From: Cyclobacteriaceae bacterium
Lineage (GTDB): Bacteria > Bacteroidota > Bacteroidia > Cytophagales > Cyclobacteriaceae
Length of the DNA: 33,401 nucleotides
Assembly (NCBI GenBank): GCA_024644875.1
Contig: JAHEGY010000046.1
Coordinates: 1 to 33,401, forward strand
Direction: 5' to 3'
A program made the position numbers and the translations under genes. Under the pieces are notes generated by a model. That model made no database searches. It was not told where the DNA came from and saw only the letters and a program-made list of their open reading frames with translations. Below, piece after piece: positions 1 through 9,110 of the stretch; within the stretch, counting starts at the first letter, position 1, and each line of letters opens with the position of its first letter.

Positions 1-1
1 A

Positions 2-544
2 ATTGATTTTGATACTTTCAAGGAAAAAGTAGTCGTTAAAAGGGCTGCACCGGAAAGAAAAAGTGCTGACCTGGATATGTTCGCCAATATATTCAAACAA
101 TACTACAGCCCGAAAATGTCGACGACCTTCTTCACGGAGCGTACACCCAACTATGAGATCCTGGATAACTTTGGCGTGATCTATACGATCAGTACCTATT
201 CTTCCTATATCGATGGCAGATACTACAGTATGCCCGTTCTGGATAGGAAAAATGTCAGTTCCGAGGAAAGAAAAGAAGCTATCGAGGAGTTATATCCTAG
301 GTTCGAGTCAGATATTAAGTCCTTTATTGTCGATTATGGCAGAACGATCCGCTCTTTAAAGGAAGATGAGATGCTGTTGCTGAAGATCAAAATGACAAAA
401 TGCGAAGATTGCACAATTCCTAAAACGATTGACGTATCAGTAAAAATGAATGTTCTAAAACAATTTGATCAACAGAAGATCTCCAGGGAAAAAGCACTGG
501 CATCAATAGAGATCAAGAAGAATTTTAAAAGTTCGAATTTCTAA
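2..544 (+). CDS. Unrecognised protein, 3' part (5' end outside window)
   Basis: The reading frame is open from base 2 through the first ATG (77) to the stop at 544, so the gene almost certainly begins before the window; at least 180 residues are present. I do not recognise the family. The visible part is soluble-looking, mixed charge, with a Tyr-rich stretch (about residues 60-75 of the visible part) and a pair of cysteines spaced C-E-D-C near the end. No signal peptide can be judged because the start is missing. A strong hairpin terminator follows 26 bases after the stop, so this is the last gene of its transcription unit. Function unknown. Confidence 0.75.
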   Translation: MDFDTFKEKVVVKRAAPERKSADLDMFANIFKQYYSPKMSTTFFTERTPNYEILDNFGVIYTISTYSSYIDGRYYSMPVLDRKNVSSEERKEAIEELYPRFESDIKSFIVDYGRTIRSLKEDEMLLLKIKMTKCEDCTIPKTIDVSVKMNVLKQFDQQKISREKALASIEIKKNFKSSNF

Positions 545-570
545 TCAATACTCAAATCTCTTATACATCA

Positions 571-607
571 AGACTGGTCAGGATTAATCCTGACCAGTCT
601 TTTTTTG
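571..607 (+). terminator. Strong intrinsic terminator
   Basis: A 30-base perfect palindrome (571-600; arms AGACTGGTCAGGA and TCCTGACCAGTCT around TTAA) is followed directly by a run of six further T. It closes the gene ending at 544. A T-run follows only on the plus strand, so it is best read as a plus-strand terminator. Confidence 0.9.
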
Positions 608-764
608 ATCGTTTTCAGTTATATACCAGGAATTATCCCAGTTATGATTTGGATAGATAAGCGTATTTTCATAAAAGCAAAGAAAGCAAAGCAAAATCAA
701 TATAGAATAACAAATTCTATAAACGTGTCATTCTTAATTTTGTCACTGTTTTAAGATATAAGGA

Positions 765-1394
765 TCAGGGACGAAGTATTTTTGCTTTCTTTTGATTTGA
801 TTTGAAAACCAGACCCGGAGGCTGACACTTATCATATGTTGTGAAGAGATCAATCAGCTTACTACCCTTATAATAATAATAATCAAATCTTTCAGTATCA
901 ATTTCAGAGAGTGTACAATCGGAATCATTAAATATCGCCATCAGGGTACGGATTAGAAACTGCTTCTTGAGCTGAATTACAAGACCATCTTCAATTTCAA
1001 CGAAGAAGAGATCATAATAATCATTGATCAAGTCAGAATTAAGATCAAGCCTGGAAAAATACAGGTTCATGGTCCCATCATATATTTTCTTGATGAAGAT
1101 GTATTGATCTATGTTATTGATCATGATCTTATGGGATATCAGGCTGAATTCATCAGAAATAAAGGCTTCTATGAACAAGGGACAATATTCCTTATATTCA
1201 AATTCTGATATCTTTCTGAACAGAATAGACTCGAATTGCTTCTTTTCTGAAGTTTTCTTTAAATAACCATGGATGGTATCGCAGGATGCCGTTATCAAAA
1301 CACCTTTGATCTCTTTTCTATCCTTGGCTTTGACTGAGACTAAACAGCCAAAAATGATAAATAGTACGAGCAATATCCGTTTCACAGTAATCAT
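765..1394 (-). CDS. Secreted protein of unknown function (209 aa)
   Basis: The protein starts with a Lys/Arg-containing N terminus and a hydrophobic segment (about residues 5-22, ending VSVKA), a probable signal peptide. A segment reading GVLITASCDTIHGYLK follows, resembling the 'G-x-I-x-x-x-x-D-T-I-x-G' opening of many uncharacterised exported Bacteroidota proteins; this is an impression, not a family assignment. The rest is rich in Ile, Phe, Asp and Tyr (a YYYY run near residue 175) with no catalytic motif I recognise. It is transcribed alone, facing the first gene of the window. Function unknown. Confidence 0.7.
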   Translation of the reverse strand: MITVKRILLVLFIIFGCLVSVKAKDRKEIKGVLITASCDTIHGYLKKTSEKKQFESILFRKISEFEYKEYCPLFIEAFISDEFSLISHKIMINNIDQYIFIKKIYDGTMNLYFSRLDLNSDLINDYYDLFFVEIEDGLVIQLKKQFLIRTLMAIFNDSDCTLSEIDTERFDYYYYKGSKLIDLFTTYDKCQPPGLVFKSNQKKAKILRP

Positions 1395-1434
1395 AGCTAC
1401 TAAAAAATGTGATTAAAAACGGATGGTCAGGTCA

Positions 1435-1442
1435 CAAAATTA
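1435..1442 (-). promoter_or_regulatory. Candidate -7 box for the 209-aa gene
   Basis: On the minus strand this reads TAATTTTG, an exact match to the Bacteroidota TAnnTTTG element, about 40 bases before the ATG. No well-spaced TTTG -33 element is seen, so this is a half-supported promoter. Confidence 0.35.
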
Positions 1443-1646
1443 TTGGTTGGTCAAATAGCTGGTTATATTTTATCACATAATATGTTGTAATCTGGTTGTT
1501 TTATGTTTATCTGAACATATATCCGCTTTTCTAAAAAAAGGTAAACGCCAAACACGATATTTTTATCATTCATGTCTAAAAAATCCCAATTCATTACCAT
1601 TATCCTTTTTTAAGAAATCAATTCTGAGATCTGTCGGTTATAATAA

Positions 1647-1883
1647 ATGGAACGATCAGATATAGTATTAATCCGCAAAAAGAACATGGAATTTGAATTA
1701 AAAAGCCAGGACCTAAATGAATTTGAAAGACTTTGCGATAAAATTCTTTGCAATCCCGTAATCAGATCAGCAGGTTTTGATGATGATCTTAAAGTAACAG
1801 TCAACCTGAATGGAAGCCATCTCGCTGATTTTTCAATGCTGATCAGAGATATTAAAGTTGAGGTTGCTGAATTGCGTATCTGA
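1647..1883 (+). CDS. Small protein of unknown function (78 aa)
   Basis: The start is either ATG 1647, directly after an in-frame stop, or ATG 1686, giving 65 residues. The product is acidic and soluble. The segment ERLCDKILCNPVI resembles the C-terminal part of PurS-type proteins (consensus like MCEKLLANPVIEDY), but the N-terminal PurS half is absent and no pur gene is nearby, so the likeness may be chance. The opposite strand has an overlapping 92-codon frame that is Ser/Leu/Arg-rich and looks like an antisense shadow; I prefer the plus frame for its protein-like composition. It could be a true short gene or a remnant. Confidence 0.45.
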   Translation: MERSDIVLIRKKNMEFELKSQDLNEFERLCDKILCNPVIRSAGFDDDLKVTVNLNGSHLADFSMLIRDIKVEVAELRI

Positions 1884-2138
1884 ACCAAATGACTATAATA
1901 TTCTTAATTCTATGAACCTGCAGAGCACTAAAATGTCCCATAAATTAACCTTATGAGCAGTGTGCTGTTCATTTTCGAACACTTTTTGACAGTCTAATTA
2001 CCTTATAATTTAAAATCTCAATTTTCTCCTGATTTATAGTTGTTTTTAATACAGAATCAGGACCTGTGTCCGGTTTTAAAACACATTTTACCTGATGAAT
2101 AATTGTTATATGCCTGATTAATAGATATTTATAAAGTT

Positions 2139-2154
2139 TGGCACAAGCTTGGCA
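2139..2154 (+). promoter_or_regulatory. Sigma-54 (-24/-12) promoter
   Basis: The sequence TGGCACAAGCTTGGCA has the invariant GG (2140-2141) and GC (2152-2153) separated by exactly ten bases, with the extended TGGCAC box. It matches the RpoN consensus TGGCACrnnnnTTGCw at all but one specified position. A start of transcription near 2165 would leave a leader of about 20 bases before the ATG at 2186. It implies control by an enhancer-binding activator; I see no clear activator site upstream. Confidence 0.75.
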
Positions 2155-2185
2155 TAATTTAAGGTGAGATTAAATTACTATTATA

Positions 2186-2521
2186 ATGAAAAACCTTAAT
2201 AAAGCTAAATTTTTCGGATGTCTTACAGTTCTCTTAATCATTAACATCCAACAATCCACAGCACTGTCCGCCATGGATATCGGATCAATTATAGAAACAA
2301 ATGATTATGAGATTCTAAATGATATTCAGGAACTATTGGCTGAACACCAGTCCATGAATGAGCCGGAGATAGTTTCGGTTGAAATAGTGGACCAGAACTT
2401 CAACGTGATTGCTTTTGGAAATGAAAACGATAATAAAATAGAAAAATTGATAAACAGATCCGATCTGATCACTGAAATAACGGGAAAGAAATTTTTCCGT
2501 CTGTGCTATGAGACTGAGTAG
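2186..2521 (+). CDS. Small secreted protein of unknown function (111 aa)
   Basis: Residues 1-29 form a classic signal peptide (Lys-rich start, a hydrophobic stretch around GCLTVLLIINI, then STALSA before the likely cleavage). The mature part of about 80 residues is acidic and has a short repeat-like pattern 'SVEIVDQNFNVIAFGNEND ... RSDLITEITGKKFFRL', which looks like a compact beta-rich fold. No cysteine pair, lipobox or enzyme motif is seen. It stands alone behind a sigma-54 promoter and ahead of a terminator hairpin, so it is its own transcription unit. Small exported proteins of this kind are common and unstudied in Bacteroidota; function unknown. Confidence 0.75.
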   Translation: MKNLNKAKFFGCLTVLLIINIQQSTALSAMDIGSIIETNDYEILNDIQELLAEHQSMNEPEIVSVEIVDQNFNVIAFGNENDNKIEKLINRSDLITEITGKKFFRLCYETE

Positions 2522-2607
2522 ATCACGCGTAGCTTATAATTCAACTGAAATAATTGACCACAATTATTAGTTTAAATTCCGATCACCTCTGCTTTCTTAG
2601 TTCCTTC

Positions 2608-2633
2608 TTAATCCCGCCCTCTGGCGGGATTAA
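2608..2633. terminator. Hairpin between convergent genes (bidirectional terminator)
   Basis: An 11-bp perfect stem (TTAATCCCGCC / GGCGGGATTAA) with a CTCT loop sits between the 111-aa gene (ends 2521) and the GH94 gene (stop at 2642 on the minus strand). The T content after the stem is modest on the plus strand (CCTTTATTTT) and low on the minus strand, so termination strength is uncertain, but position and stem fit a shared terminator. Confidence 0.65.
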
Positions 2634-2641
2634 CCTTTATT

Positions 2642-5077
2642 TTAACCCATTAGAATTTCAACCTGGTTCTCGCTTCCTGCAGCGCAGATTGGAATTATGG
2701 GATCATCAATGTACTTACCATTCAGCTTGATAGATTTTACCCCCTTACTCACATGGTCCGGATTTTTAACCGTGATCTGATATATAGCACCCCTGAAGTT
2801 TCGGGTTATATTGAAACTATCCCAGCTTGCGGGGATACAAGGATCAACGATCAATCCATCGTAATCGGGTTGGATCCCCAGGATATATTGAGTTATAGCA
2901 TAGTAATTCCATGCAGCTGTTCCTGTCAACCATGAATTTTTAGCCTCACCGGGTTTAAAGGCATCTTTCCCGGCTATCATCTGAGCATATACATAAGGCT
3001 CCGTTTTATGAAGATCGCTGATCCCTTCAAGAAAGGACGGGGCTATTTTCTTATAGTAATCGTAAGCCCGGTCACCTCTACCCAATAAGGTCTCTCCGAT
3101 CATGATCCATGGATTATTATGGCAGAAAATTCCTGCATTCTCTTTATATCCTGCGGGATAGGTAGAGATCTCTCCGTATTCAATAATATACTTAGTGAAT
3201 GCCGGGTTATTCAGTACAATGCCATATTCGCAATCAAGTTTTTCCTTTACAGAATCAAGAGCAGTCAAAGCACGTCCATCTTCCAATCCGATACCTGCCA
3301 TGGTACAAAATCCCTGTGATTCTATGAATATCTTCCCTTCCTCATTTTCATCGCTGCCCACTTTATTGCCATAGAAATCATAGGCCCGGATAAACCACTT
3401 CCCATCCCATCCATGATTATCGATGGCATTCTTCATATTTTCGATATGTTTCTCTGCTTCCCTGGCTATGTCTGTCTTTCCAATTTGATTGCACAGATCG
3501 ACAAGATCGGAACCGTATAAGACAAACATGCCTGCTATCATGACGGATTCAGCACTGCCACCTTCTTTATTCTGGGTGGTCTGAAAAGATTCATTGGGGT
3601 CGTTTGAAAAGCAATTCAGGTTAAGGCAATCATTCCAGTCTGCCCTGCCTATCAATGGTAATCCATGTGGACCAAGGTTATTGACTACATGATAGAAAGA
3701 CCGTATCAGATGTTCGAAATGGCTCTGGGCGACACTTTCATCATTATCAAAAGGTACTTCTTCATCTAAAATGGAATAATCACCTGTTTCCTTTATATAT
3801 GCTATAGTCGATAAAATAAGCCACAAGGGATCATCATTAAAATTTCCCCCGATGGCATCATTTCCTCTTTTTGTCAATGGCTGGTATTGATGGTAGGCTC
3901 CGCCATCTTCAAATTGTGTAGCGGCTATATCAAGAATTCTCTCACGGGCTCTTTCAGGAACCTGGTGTACAAAACCGATCAGGTCCTGGTTCGAATCCCT
4001 GAAACCCATTCCCCGGCCAATCCCGGATTCAAAATAGGAAGCACTCCTGGAAAAATTGAAGGTGATCATACACTGGTATTGGTTCCATATATTGACCATT
4101 CTATCAAGTTTCTCATCGCCACTCTGGATCTGGTATTTTGACAGCAGATCATCCCAGAAATCACCCAATTTCTTCAGGGCAGCATCCACTTTTTCAACAG
4201 AATCAAAAGAGCTGATCATATCCTTAGCTTTCTGCTTATTAATAACTCCTTTTGATTCCCATTTCCCGTCAGATTCATTTTCCACGTATCCAAGCATGAA
4301 TATCAGGTCTTTGGATTCTCCCGGTTCCAATTCAATTTCTATACAATGAGAAGCAACAGGTGACCATCCATGGGCTATATTGTTATTTAATACACCCTTT
4401 TCAACGGCAGCAGGTTTTTCGAATCCGTTATAGAGTCCTAAAAACGAATCCCTGTCCGTTTCGAATCCATTGATCGGGGAATTTACAGAGAAGAAAGCAT
4501 AATGATCCCTTCGCTCTTTATATTCTGTTTTGTGATAAATCACCGATCCTTCGACTTCCACCTCCCCTGTTGAGAAATTCCTCTGGAAATTGGTCATATC
4601 ATCTTCTGCATTCCAGAGACACCATTCCACGAAAGAAAATAACTTGAATTTTTTTGTTTCCACGCCATTATTCTTCAGACAGACCTTCTGGATCTCTCCC
4701 CAGAAACCAAGAGGTACAAAGTATAATATATCAGCCGACAATCCATTCTTCTGTCCGGTAATGCGGGTATAGCTGAGTCCATGACGGCATTCATATTTAT
4801 CCAATCCAGTTTTCGCTGGTTTCCATCCAGGCGACCAGATGGTATCACCTTCTTTTATATAGAAATATTTTCCGCCATCATCGATTGGTACGTTATTATA
4901 CCTGAACCGGGTAATCCTTCTATATTTCGCATCTTTATAAAAAGAATAACCCCCAGCCGTATTAGAGATCAAACTGAAAAAATCCTCATTCCCTAAATAA
5001 TTGATCCATGGATAAGGTGTTTTTGGATCAGTAATAACATATTCTTTATTCTTATCATCAAAAAATCCGTATTTCAT
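2642..5077 (-). CDS. Cellobiose phosphorylase (GH94)
   Basis: This cytoplasmic enzyme splits cellobiose with phosphate into glucose 1-phosphate and glucose, saving one ATP. The 811 residues match the length of characterised bacterial cellobiose phosphorylases (about 810-820), and similarity to them is visible from the first residues ([24 protein letters not shown]) to the end. Conserved blocks include [19 protein letters not shown] (about 45-63), [35 protein letters not shown] (catalytic acid expected at Asp483), [14 protein letters not shown] and [15 protein letters not shown]. There is no signal peptide. The SSS symporter gene lies 25 bases upstream on the same strand, so uptake and phosphorolysis are likely co-expressed. 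Specificity for another beta-glucoside (for example laminaribiose or chitobiose) is less likely given the overall match. Confidence 0.93.
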   Translation of the reverse strand: MKYGFFDDKNKEYVITDPKTPYPWINYLGNEDFFSLISNTAGGYSFYKDAKYRRITRFRYNNVPIDDGGKYFYIKEGDTIWSPGWKPAKTGLDKYECRHGLSYTRITGQKNGLSADILYFVPLGFWGEIQKVCLKNNGVETKKFKLFSFVEWCLWNAEDDMTNFQRNFSTGEVEVEGSVIYHKTEYKERRDHYAFFSVNSPINGFETDRDSFLGLYNGFEKPAAVEKGVLNNNIAHGWSPVASHCIEIELEPGESKDLIFMLGYVENESDGKWESKGVINKQKAKDMISSFDSVEKVDAALKKLGDFWDDLLSKYQIQSGDEKLDRMVNIWNQYQCMITFNFSRSASYFESGIGRGMGFRDSNQDLIGFVHQVPERARERILDIAATQFEDGGAYHQYQPLTKRGNDAIGGNFNDDPLWLILSTIAYIKETGDYSILDEEVPFDNDESVAQSHFEHLIRSFYHVVNNLGPHGLPLIGRADWNDCLNLNCFSNDPNESFQTTQNKEGGSAESVMIAGMFVLYGSDLVDLCNQIGKTDIAREAEKHIENMKNAIDNHGWDGKWFIRAYDFYGNKVGSDENEEGKIFIESQGFCTMAGIGLEDGRALTALDSVKEKLDCEYGIVLNNPAFTKYIIEYGEISTYPAGYKENAGIFCHNNPWIMIGETLLGRGDRAYDYYKKIAPSFLEGISDLHKTEPYVYAQMIAGKDAFKPGEAKNSWLTGTAAWNYYAITQYILGIQPDYDGLIVDPCIPASWDSFNITRNFRGAIYQITVKNPDHVSKGVKSIKLNGKYIDDPIIPICAAGSENQVEILMG

Positions 5078-5102
5078 TCTTCTATCATTGATAATTACAC
5101 CA

Positions 5103-6932
5103 TTATTTATCTTTGGGGAGCTTATCCCACCATGTTTTCTTAAGTATTATAGTACAAACAACAGCCACCGCTATACTTATTATGGTAGGAACCCCTTCCA
5201 GCAGCACAATATAAATGGGGAAGATGACCAGTGCAGTTTGCCAGATAATACCTATAACCACATTGAACATATCCCTTTTAAAGTTTTTATTTTTCTTGAA
5301 ATCAGGATCTTCGGCGATTACTTTATCGTGAATGGGTTTCCAGAAACCCCAGGGGCGGACATTTTTATAAAACTTCTTCAACACATCCTCATCCACCGGA
5401 GGTGCGAGATAAGTGCCAAGGATGCAACCTGTTACGGCTATCAAGAGCATCAATGGGAAGGTATAAAGATCCAGCACGCCGGAGAAAATATACCTGAATG
5501 ATAAGGCCGGAATCAATCCACCAACCATCCCCCAGAAGAATCCATGCCCGTTGAAACGCCACCAGTACCATTTCAGTACATTGGCAGCTACATAACTACC
5601 ATAAAGGCCGGAAACAATCCATTGCAGTACATCATTGACATCTTTCGCATAGAACCCAAAGATGATACTTATTATCACCATTGTAAGACCCGCGATATAA
5701 TTAATGGACTTTATCTTGATATTAGAGGCCGTAGGATTAATATATTTCAGGTAAATATCATTGACAATATAAGCCTGGGTAGCATTTAGGGTGCCAGCGA
5801 ACGTTGACATAAAAGCTGCCAGCAGGCCGGCCAACAACAATCCCATAAATCCAACTGGTACAAACTCGTTTATGGCTGAAGGCAGGATCTGTTCAAAATC
5901 GATACTACCGGCAACTATCAGGTCCAGCTTATCATAATAGATTATCCCTAAAACAGCAAAACCGGCAATCATAAAATACCTAATAGGCATCAGTATTATA
6001 GAAACGGATCCACTCATCAGGGCAGCCTCGCGGGGTGATTTCGAAGACAGTATTTTCTGCATATCATAGGTAGGCGCCGGGCCGGCCATACTTACCAGAA
6101 TACCTTTAAATACCATCATCATAAAAAGTACCGAAAACAGGGAGAATCCATCTTCCGTAATTTTCCTGTTGACTTCAGCTACAATTCCGGACCAGTCAAG
6201 ATCAAGATTCCAGCCAAAGAATGGGCTCTTCCAGCCGGCAGGAACCAGAAATTCGTTGGCTGCCATGGCGTTCATAGCGATAATGCCAATGACAATACTG
6301 GAAAGTGCCATGATAATATATTGGATCAGGTCTGCCCAGACTATACTCATCATTCCACCCAGGAGGGCATAAAGGACGGCAAATATGGTAAATACGATCC
6401 CATATACATGGGCGACATATTCGGGGGCCACCTCGAAGGGGATATATGGAGAAACAATCTCCCAGGGTAAGAATATCTCGACAAATTTACCCAGGCCGAT
6501 AAATCCGTAGGCCAGGTATCCAAGGCCCATGATCAAAGCAAAAATGACAACGACCTTGTGACTTAACCTGGCACCTCCTCCAAATCCGAACCGTGTCCCG
6601 ATCCATTCAGCACCGGTAGTTACATTTGACCGTCTTAACCACATGGATAAAAATACCATCAAAAAGATCTGGTTAAAAACCGGCCAAAGCCATGGCAGCC
6701 AGACACTCTTCAATCCATACACAAACAATATGGTAACAAGCCACATGGTACCTGATATATCGAACATCCCTGAGGCATTCGAAAGCCCGAGCAGATACCA
6801 GGGCAACCTGTTTCCTCCAAGCAGATAGTTTTGTTTACTTTTTTGTGCCCTACGTCTTAAAACCAGTCCGATGATCACAGTTGAGGCCAGGTAGAGGCAG
6901 ATGATGAGAATATCATATATCGTCAATTGCAT
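5103..6932 (-). CDS. Sodium:solute symporter (SSS/SLC5 family), probable sugar importer
   Basis: This inner-membrane protein uses the sodium gradient to import a small solute. The 609 residues contain many hydrophobic helices typical of the LeuT-fold SSS family. Residues 30-55 carry the family's [20 protein letters not shown] signature, and [20 protein letters not shown] (about 374-392) is the TM8-type segment whose Ser376/Thr377 are expected to line the Na2 site. The C terminus is extended past the core by a loop and further helices (about 500-609), as in other bacterial sugar-type SSS proteins. Co-transcription with GH94 phosphorylase points to cellobiose or a related beta-glucoside as substrate; this is inferred from context, not from binding residues. 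Confidence 0.88.
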   Translation of the reverse strand: MQLTIYDILIICLYLASTVIIGLVLRRRAQKSKQNYLLGGNRLPWYLLGLSNASGMFDISGTMWLVTILFVYGLKSVWLPWLWPVFNQIFLMVFLSMWLRRSNVTTGAEWIGTRFGFGGGARLSHKVVVIFALIMGLGYLAYGFIGLGKFVEIFLPWEIVSPYIPFEVAPEYVAHVYGIVFTIFAVLYALLGGMMSIVWADLIQYIIMALSSIVIGIIAMNAMAANEFLVPAGWKSPFFGWNLDLDWSGIVAEVNRKITEDGFSLFSVLFMMMVFKGILVSMAGPAPTYDMQKILSSKSPREAALMSGSVSIILMPIRYFMIAGFAVLGIIYYDKLDLIVAGSIDFEQILPSAINEFVPVGFMGLLLAGLLAAFMSTFAGTLNATQAYIVNDIYLKYINPTASNIKIKSINYIAGLTMVIISIIFGFYAKDVNDVLQWIVSGLYGSYVAANVLKWYWWRFNGHGFFWGMVGGLIPALSFRYIFSGVLDLYTFPLMLLIAVTGCILGTYLAPPVDEDVLKKFYKNVRPWGFWKPIHDKVIAEDPDFKKNKNFKRDMFNVVIGIIWQTALVIFPIYIVLLEGVPTIISIAVAVVCTIILKKTWWDKLPKDK

Positions 6933-7017
6933 AATGTAAGGAATTTTATTTGATCATTTCTATCGTTTAAAAAATTTAAGATAAGATAGAAAAAGTAAAT
7001 TTTATAAGGATCCTGCT

Positions 7018-7050
7018 AAAAAATAACCCGATCATTAATTGATAAGCAAA
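7018..7050 (-). promoter_or_regulatory. Candidate housekeeping promoter of the symporter-GH94 operon
   Basis: On the minus strand TTTG (7050-7047) and TATTTTTT (7025-7018; consensus TAnnTTTG, one mismatch) are 21 bases apart, fitting the Bacteroidota -33/-7 layout. The leader would be about 80 bases. Confidence 0.4.
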
Positions 7051-7299
7051 TATGGCATCTTCATGCCTAAATAGAAATATTTATTCAGGATTTATAGAGC
7101 ATAGTGGAATGGTAAAAAATCAATAACGATCATAATTCATATGCCGACATACCAATTGAAGAAAAGGTCGATCCCGGTAAGGGCGCCAGGTTGATTGACA
7201 GAAAGGGTGACGGCCGGGAAAAGTGGTGGTGTATCAATTACCCATGAAGGGTGAGACTTTAATGTAAGAGACAGCCATGAGAAAAAACTTTCTATGGAA

Positions 7300-7343
7300 A
7301 AGGTAAAAAGGAAGGGAGGTCAATCAGATCATGAATACCTCCC
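7300..7343 (-). terminator. Probable terminator after amtB-PII
   Basis: Eleven bases after the PII stop codon the minus strand forms a 7-bp GGGAGGT/ACCTCCC stem (7343-7337 with 7320-7314) around a 16-base loop. It is followed by the T-rich run TTCCTTTTTACCTTTTCC. Confidence 0.5.
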
Positions 7344-7353
7344 CTATTATCCA

Positions 7354-7701
7354 TTATATTGCTTTACTTCCCCTTTCGTTGGTCCGTATACGTATGCATT
7401 CCTCAAGCGGCGTGATGAAGATCTTTCCATCTCCCACTACACCATTGGAATTGGTACGGGCAGCCTTTATGATCGTGTCAACGGTAATATCCACAAATTC
7501 AGCGTTTACAGCGATCTCCAGCCTGACCTTGGGCACAAGATTGGGGACTACCTTCTGCCCTCTGATAATATCCTCCTCTGCCATTTGCTGGCCATGACCT
7601 GACACCCTGGATACGGTGATCCGGGTAATTTCAGCTTCTATCAATGCTTCTCGAACCTGGTCGAGTTTTGTTTCACGTATAATTGCAGTAATCAGTTTCA
7701 T
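7354..7701 (-). CDS. glnK: PII nitrogen-regulatory protein (GlnK-like) without uridylylation tyrosines
   Basis: This small trimeric signalling protein senses ATP/ADP and 2-oxoglutarate and, when encoded next to an ammonium channel, usually plugs that channel. Length (115 aa) and the C-terminal signature GVVGDGKIFITPLEECIRIRT (89-107 region) are typical. It aligns without gaps to E. coli GlnB. At the T-loop the usual Tyr46 and Tyr51 are Ile46 and Val51 (segment IIRGQKVVPNLVPK), so the protein cannot be uridylylated in the enterobacterial way. Lys58 and the nearby ATP-site residues are kept. It starts 8 bases after the amtB stop, clearly one operon. GlnK rather than GlnB is chosen from that linkage. 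Confidence 0.93.
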   Translation of the reverse strand: MKLITAIIRETKLDQVREALIEAEITRITVSRVSGHGQQMAEEDIIRGQKVVPNLVPKVRLEIAVNAEFVDITVDTIIKAARTNSNGVVGDGKIFITPLEECIRIRTNERGSKAI

Positions 7702-7709
7702 GTCAAATT

Positions 7710-9044
7710 CTAGTTAGGGTTTAGCATTCCATATCCATGTTCTCCATGATAGGCACTATCAAGTCCTTCCATTTCGCTCTTTGCTGATGACCTCATTCCA
7801 AATAACTTGTCCGTTATCCAGATTATAATCAAAGTCAGTACAGCTGCATAAACTATAGCAATCAGAACGGCTGCTACCTGTACGCCCAATTGCTGCATCA
7901 TGGACCAGCTTCCGCCAGCTGCAGCAGCGGCATCTGCCATCCAGGATTCCCTTATAAAGAAAGTTAAGAAAATGGCCCCAACTATCCCTCCAATACCATG
8001 AATTCCAAAGGCATCAAGACTGTCATCGTATCCAAGCTTGTTTTTCATAATAATTGCATAATAACACAATGCTGATGCTATGATCCCTAAGATCAATGCA
8101 CCGAAGGGCTTGACTACACCTGCCGCAGGGGTTACCGCAACAAGTCCTGCCAATATCCCGGAAACAAATCCCAATGCTGTGGCTTTGCCAGCATGAAAAT
8201 ATTCTATGATAATCCAGGCAATAGCACCTGAGGCAGCGGCGACCTGAGTGGCGGTCAGAGCCTGTGCAGTGGACAATCCGCTGGCGATACTACTTCCTGC
8301 ATTGAAACCAAACCAACCTACCCACAGAAGGCCCCCACCTATCATGGTCATTACAAGGTTGCTTGGCGGAATACTGGTTTTAGGAAAGCCTCTCCTTGCT
8401 CCTAAATAAAGTGCTGCCACTAAACCGCTAACTCCGGCAGAAATATGAACAACTGTTCCACCGGCAAAGTCGATGGCCCCATTGGCACCCAAATTAAACA
8501 GGAATCCATCTTCAGCCCATACCCAGTGACATAAAGGATTATACACGAATATCCCCCATACGGCTATGAAAAATACATAGGCCTTGAAATTCACTCTTTC
8601 TGCGAAGGCTCCGGCAATAAGGGCGGGTGTAATAATTGCGAATTTTCCCTGGAACATTGAGAACACATATTCCGGAACACCAGCTTCAAGAATGGATTCA
8701 TCAATTCCATCCAGGAATACATAAGCGGAATTCCACCCGAACCAACCCCACAATACATTGCTGCCAAAGGTCATGCTGTAACCGACAATGACCCATAATA
8801 TGGTCATTACACCCATAGCTGCAAAACTATGCATCATGGTGCCTAATACATTCTTTGTCCTTACCAATCCACCGTAAAACATGGCCAGACCCGGAACCAT
8901 TAACAGGACCAGGGCGGTTGAGGTAAGCATCCATGCTGTGGCGCCGCTGTCTATCTCAGCACCATCAGAAGCAAACAGACTTCCTGAACTTATCAGTAAA
9001 AAGAAGCCTGTAACATACAAAACTTTCCAATTAAACTTTTTCAT
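7710..9044 (-). CDS. amtB: Ammonium transporter AmtB
   Basis: This trimeric inner-membrane channel takes up ammonium. A cleavable signal peptide (about residues 1-26, ending SLFAS) precedes eleven expected helices. Family marks include MLTSTALVLLMVPGLAMFYGG (39-59), the twin pore histidines His200 (GGTVVHISAG) and His349 (DAFGIHGIGG), and the FAERVNFKAY block (147-156). The 444-residue length is usual. A cytoplasmic tail with GMRSSAKSEMEGLDSAYHGE is the standard C-terminal region needed for PII interaction. Downstream PII shares the operon. Expression is likely tied to nitrogen supply; a near-palindrome lies about 65-90 bases before the start. Confidence 0.96.
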   Translation of the reverse strand: MKKFNWKVLYVTGFFLLISSGSLFASDGAEIDSGATAWMLTSTALVLLMVPGLAMFYGGLVRTKNVLGTMMHSFAAMGVMTILWVIVGYSMTFGSNVLWGWFGWNSAYVFLDGIDESILEAGVPEYVFSMFQGKFAIITPALIAGAFAERVNFKAYVFFIAVWGIFVYNPLCHWVWAEDGFLFNLGANGAIDFAGGTVVHISAGVSGLVAALYLGARRGFPKTSIPPSNLVMTMIGGGLLWVGWFGFNAGSSIASGLSTAQALTATQVAAASGAIAWIIIEYFHAGKATALGFVSGILAGLVAVTPAAGVVKPFGALILGIIASALCYYAIIMKNKLGYDDSLDAFGIHGIGGIVGAIFLTFFIRESWMADAAAAAGGSWSMMQQLGVQVAAVLIAIVYAAVLTLIIIWITDKLFGMRSSAKSEMEGLDSAYHGEHGYGMLNPN

Positions 9045-9110
9045 CGATTAATTTTAAACCTGATTTTTAATAAATTATGTGTTTTTTAATTTTTTTGGCT
9101 ATTATTTTAG

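Larger units (their letters stand above)
6933..7353. other. 421-base gap: promoter region plus unexplained block
   Basis: This gap separates the PII gene from the symporter gene, both on the minus strand. Next to the symporter it is AT-rich and carries a candidate promoter (7018-7050). Next to the PII gene it has a terminator-like hairpin. The stretch from about 7140 to 7290 is more GC-rich and gene-like in texture. On the minus strand one frame is open without a start codon from about 7319 to 7140, but its translation is low-complexity (Ser/Leu/Phe-rich). I find no credible gene there; it may be a remnant. Confidence 0.5.

Noticed and set aside
701-721. 8-bp inverted repeat TATAGAAT/ATTCTATA as terminator of the 209-aa gene
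   Set aside because: The stem is entirely AT-rich but for one G:C pair and the T-run is broken; too weak to call.
1610-1888. 92-codon minus-strand frame opposite the 78-aa gene
   Set aside because: Ser/Leu/Arg-rich antisense-type composition with no motif; the plus frame looks more like a protein.
5088-5501. 137-codon plus frame across the symporter gene
   Set aside because: Lies wholly opposite the conserved 3' end of the SSS symporter and has shadow-like composition.
7294-7602. Plus-strand frames over the PII gene
   Set aside because: They are antisense to a clear PII protein and show no family features.
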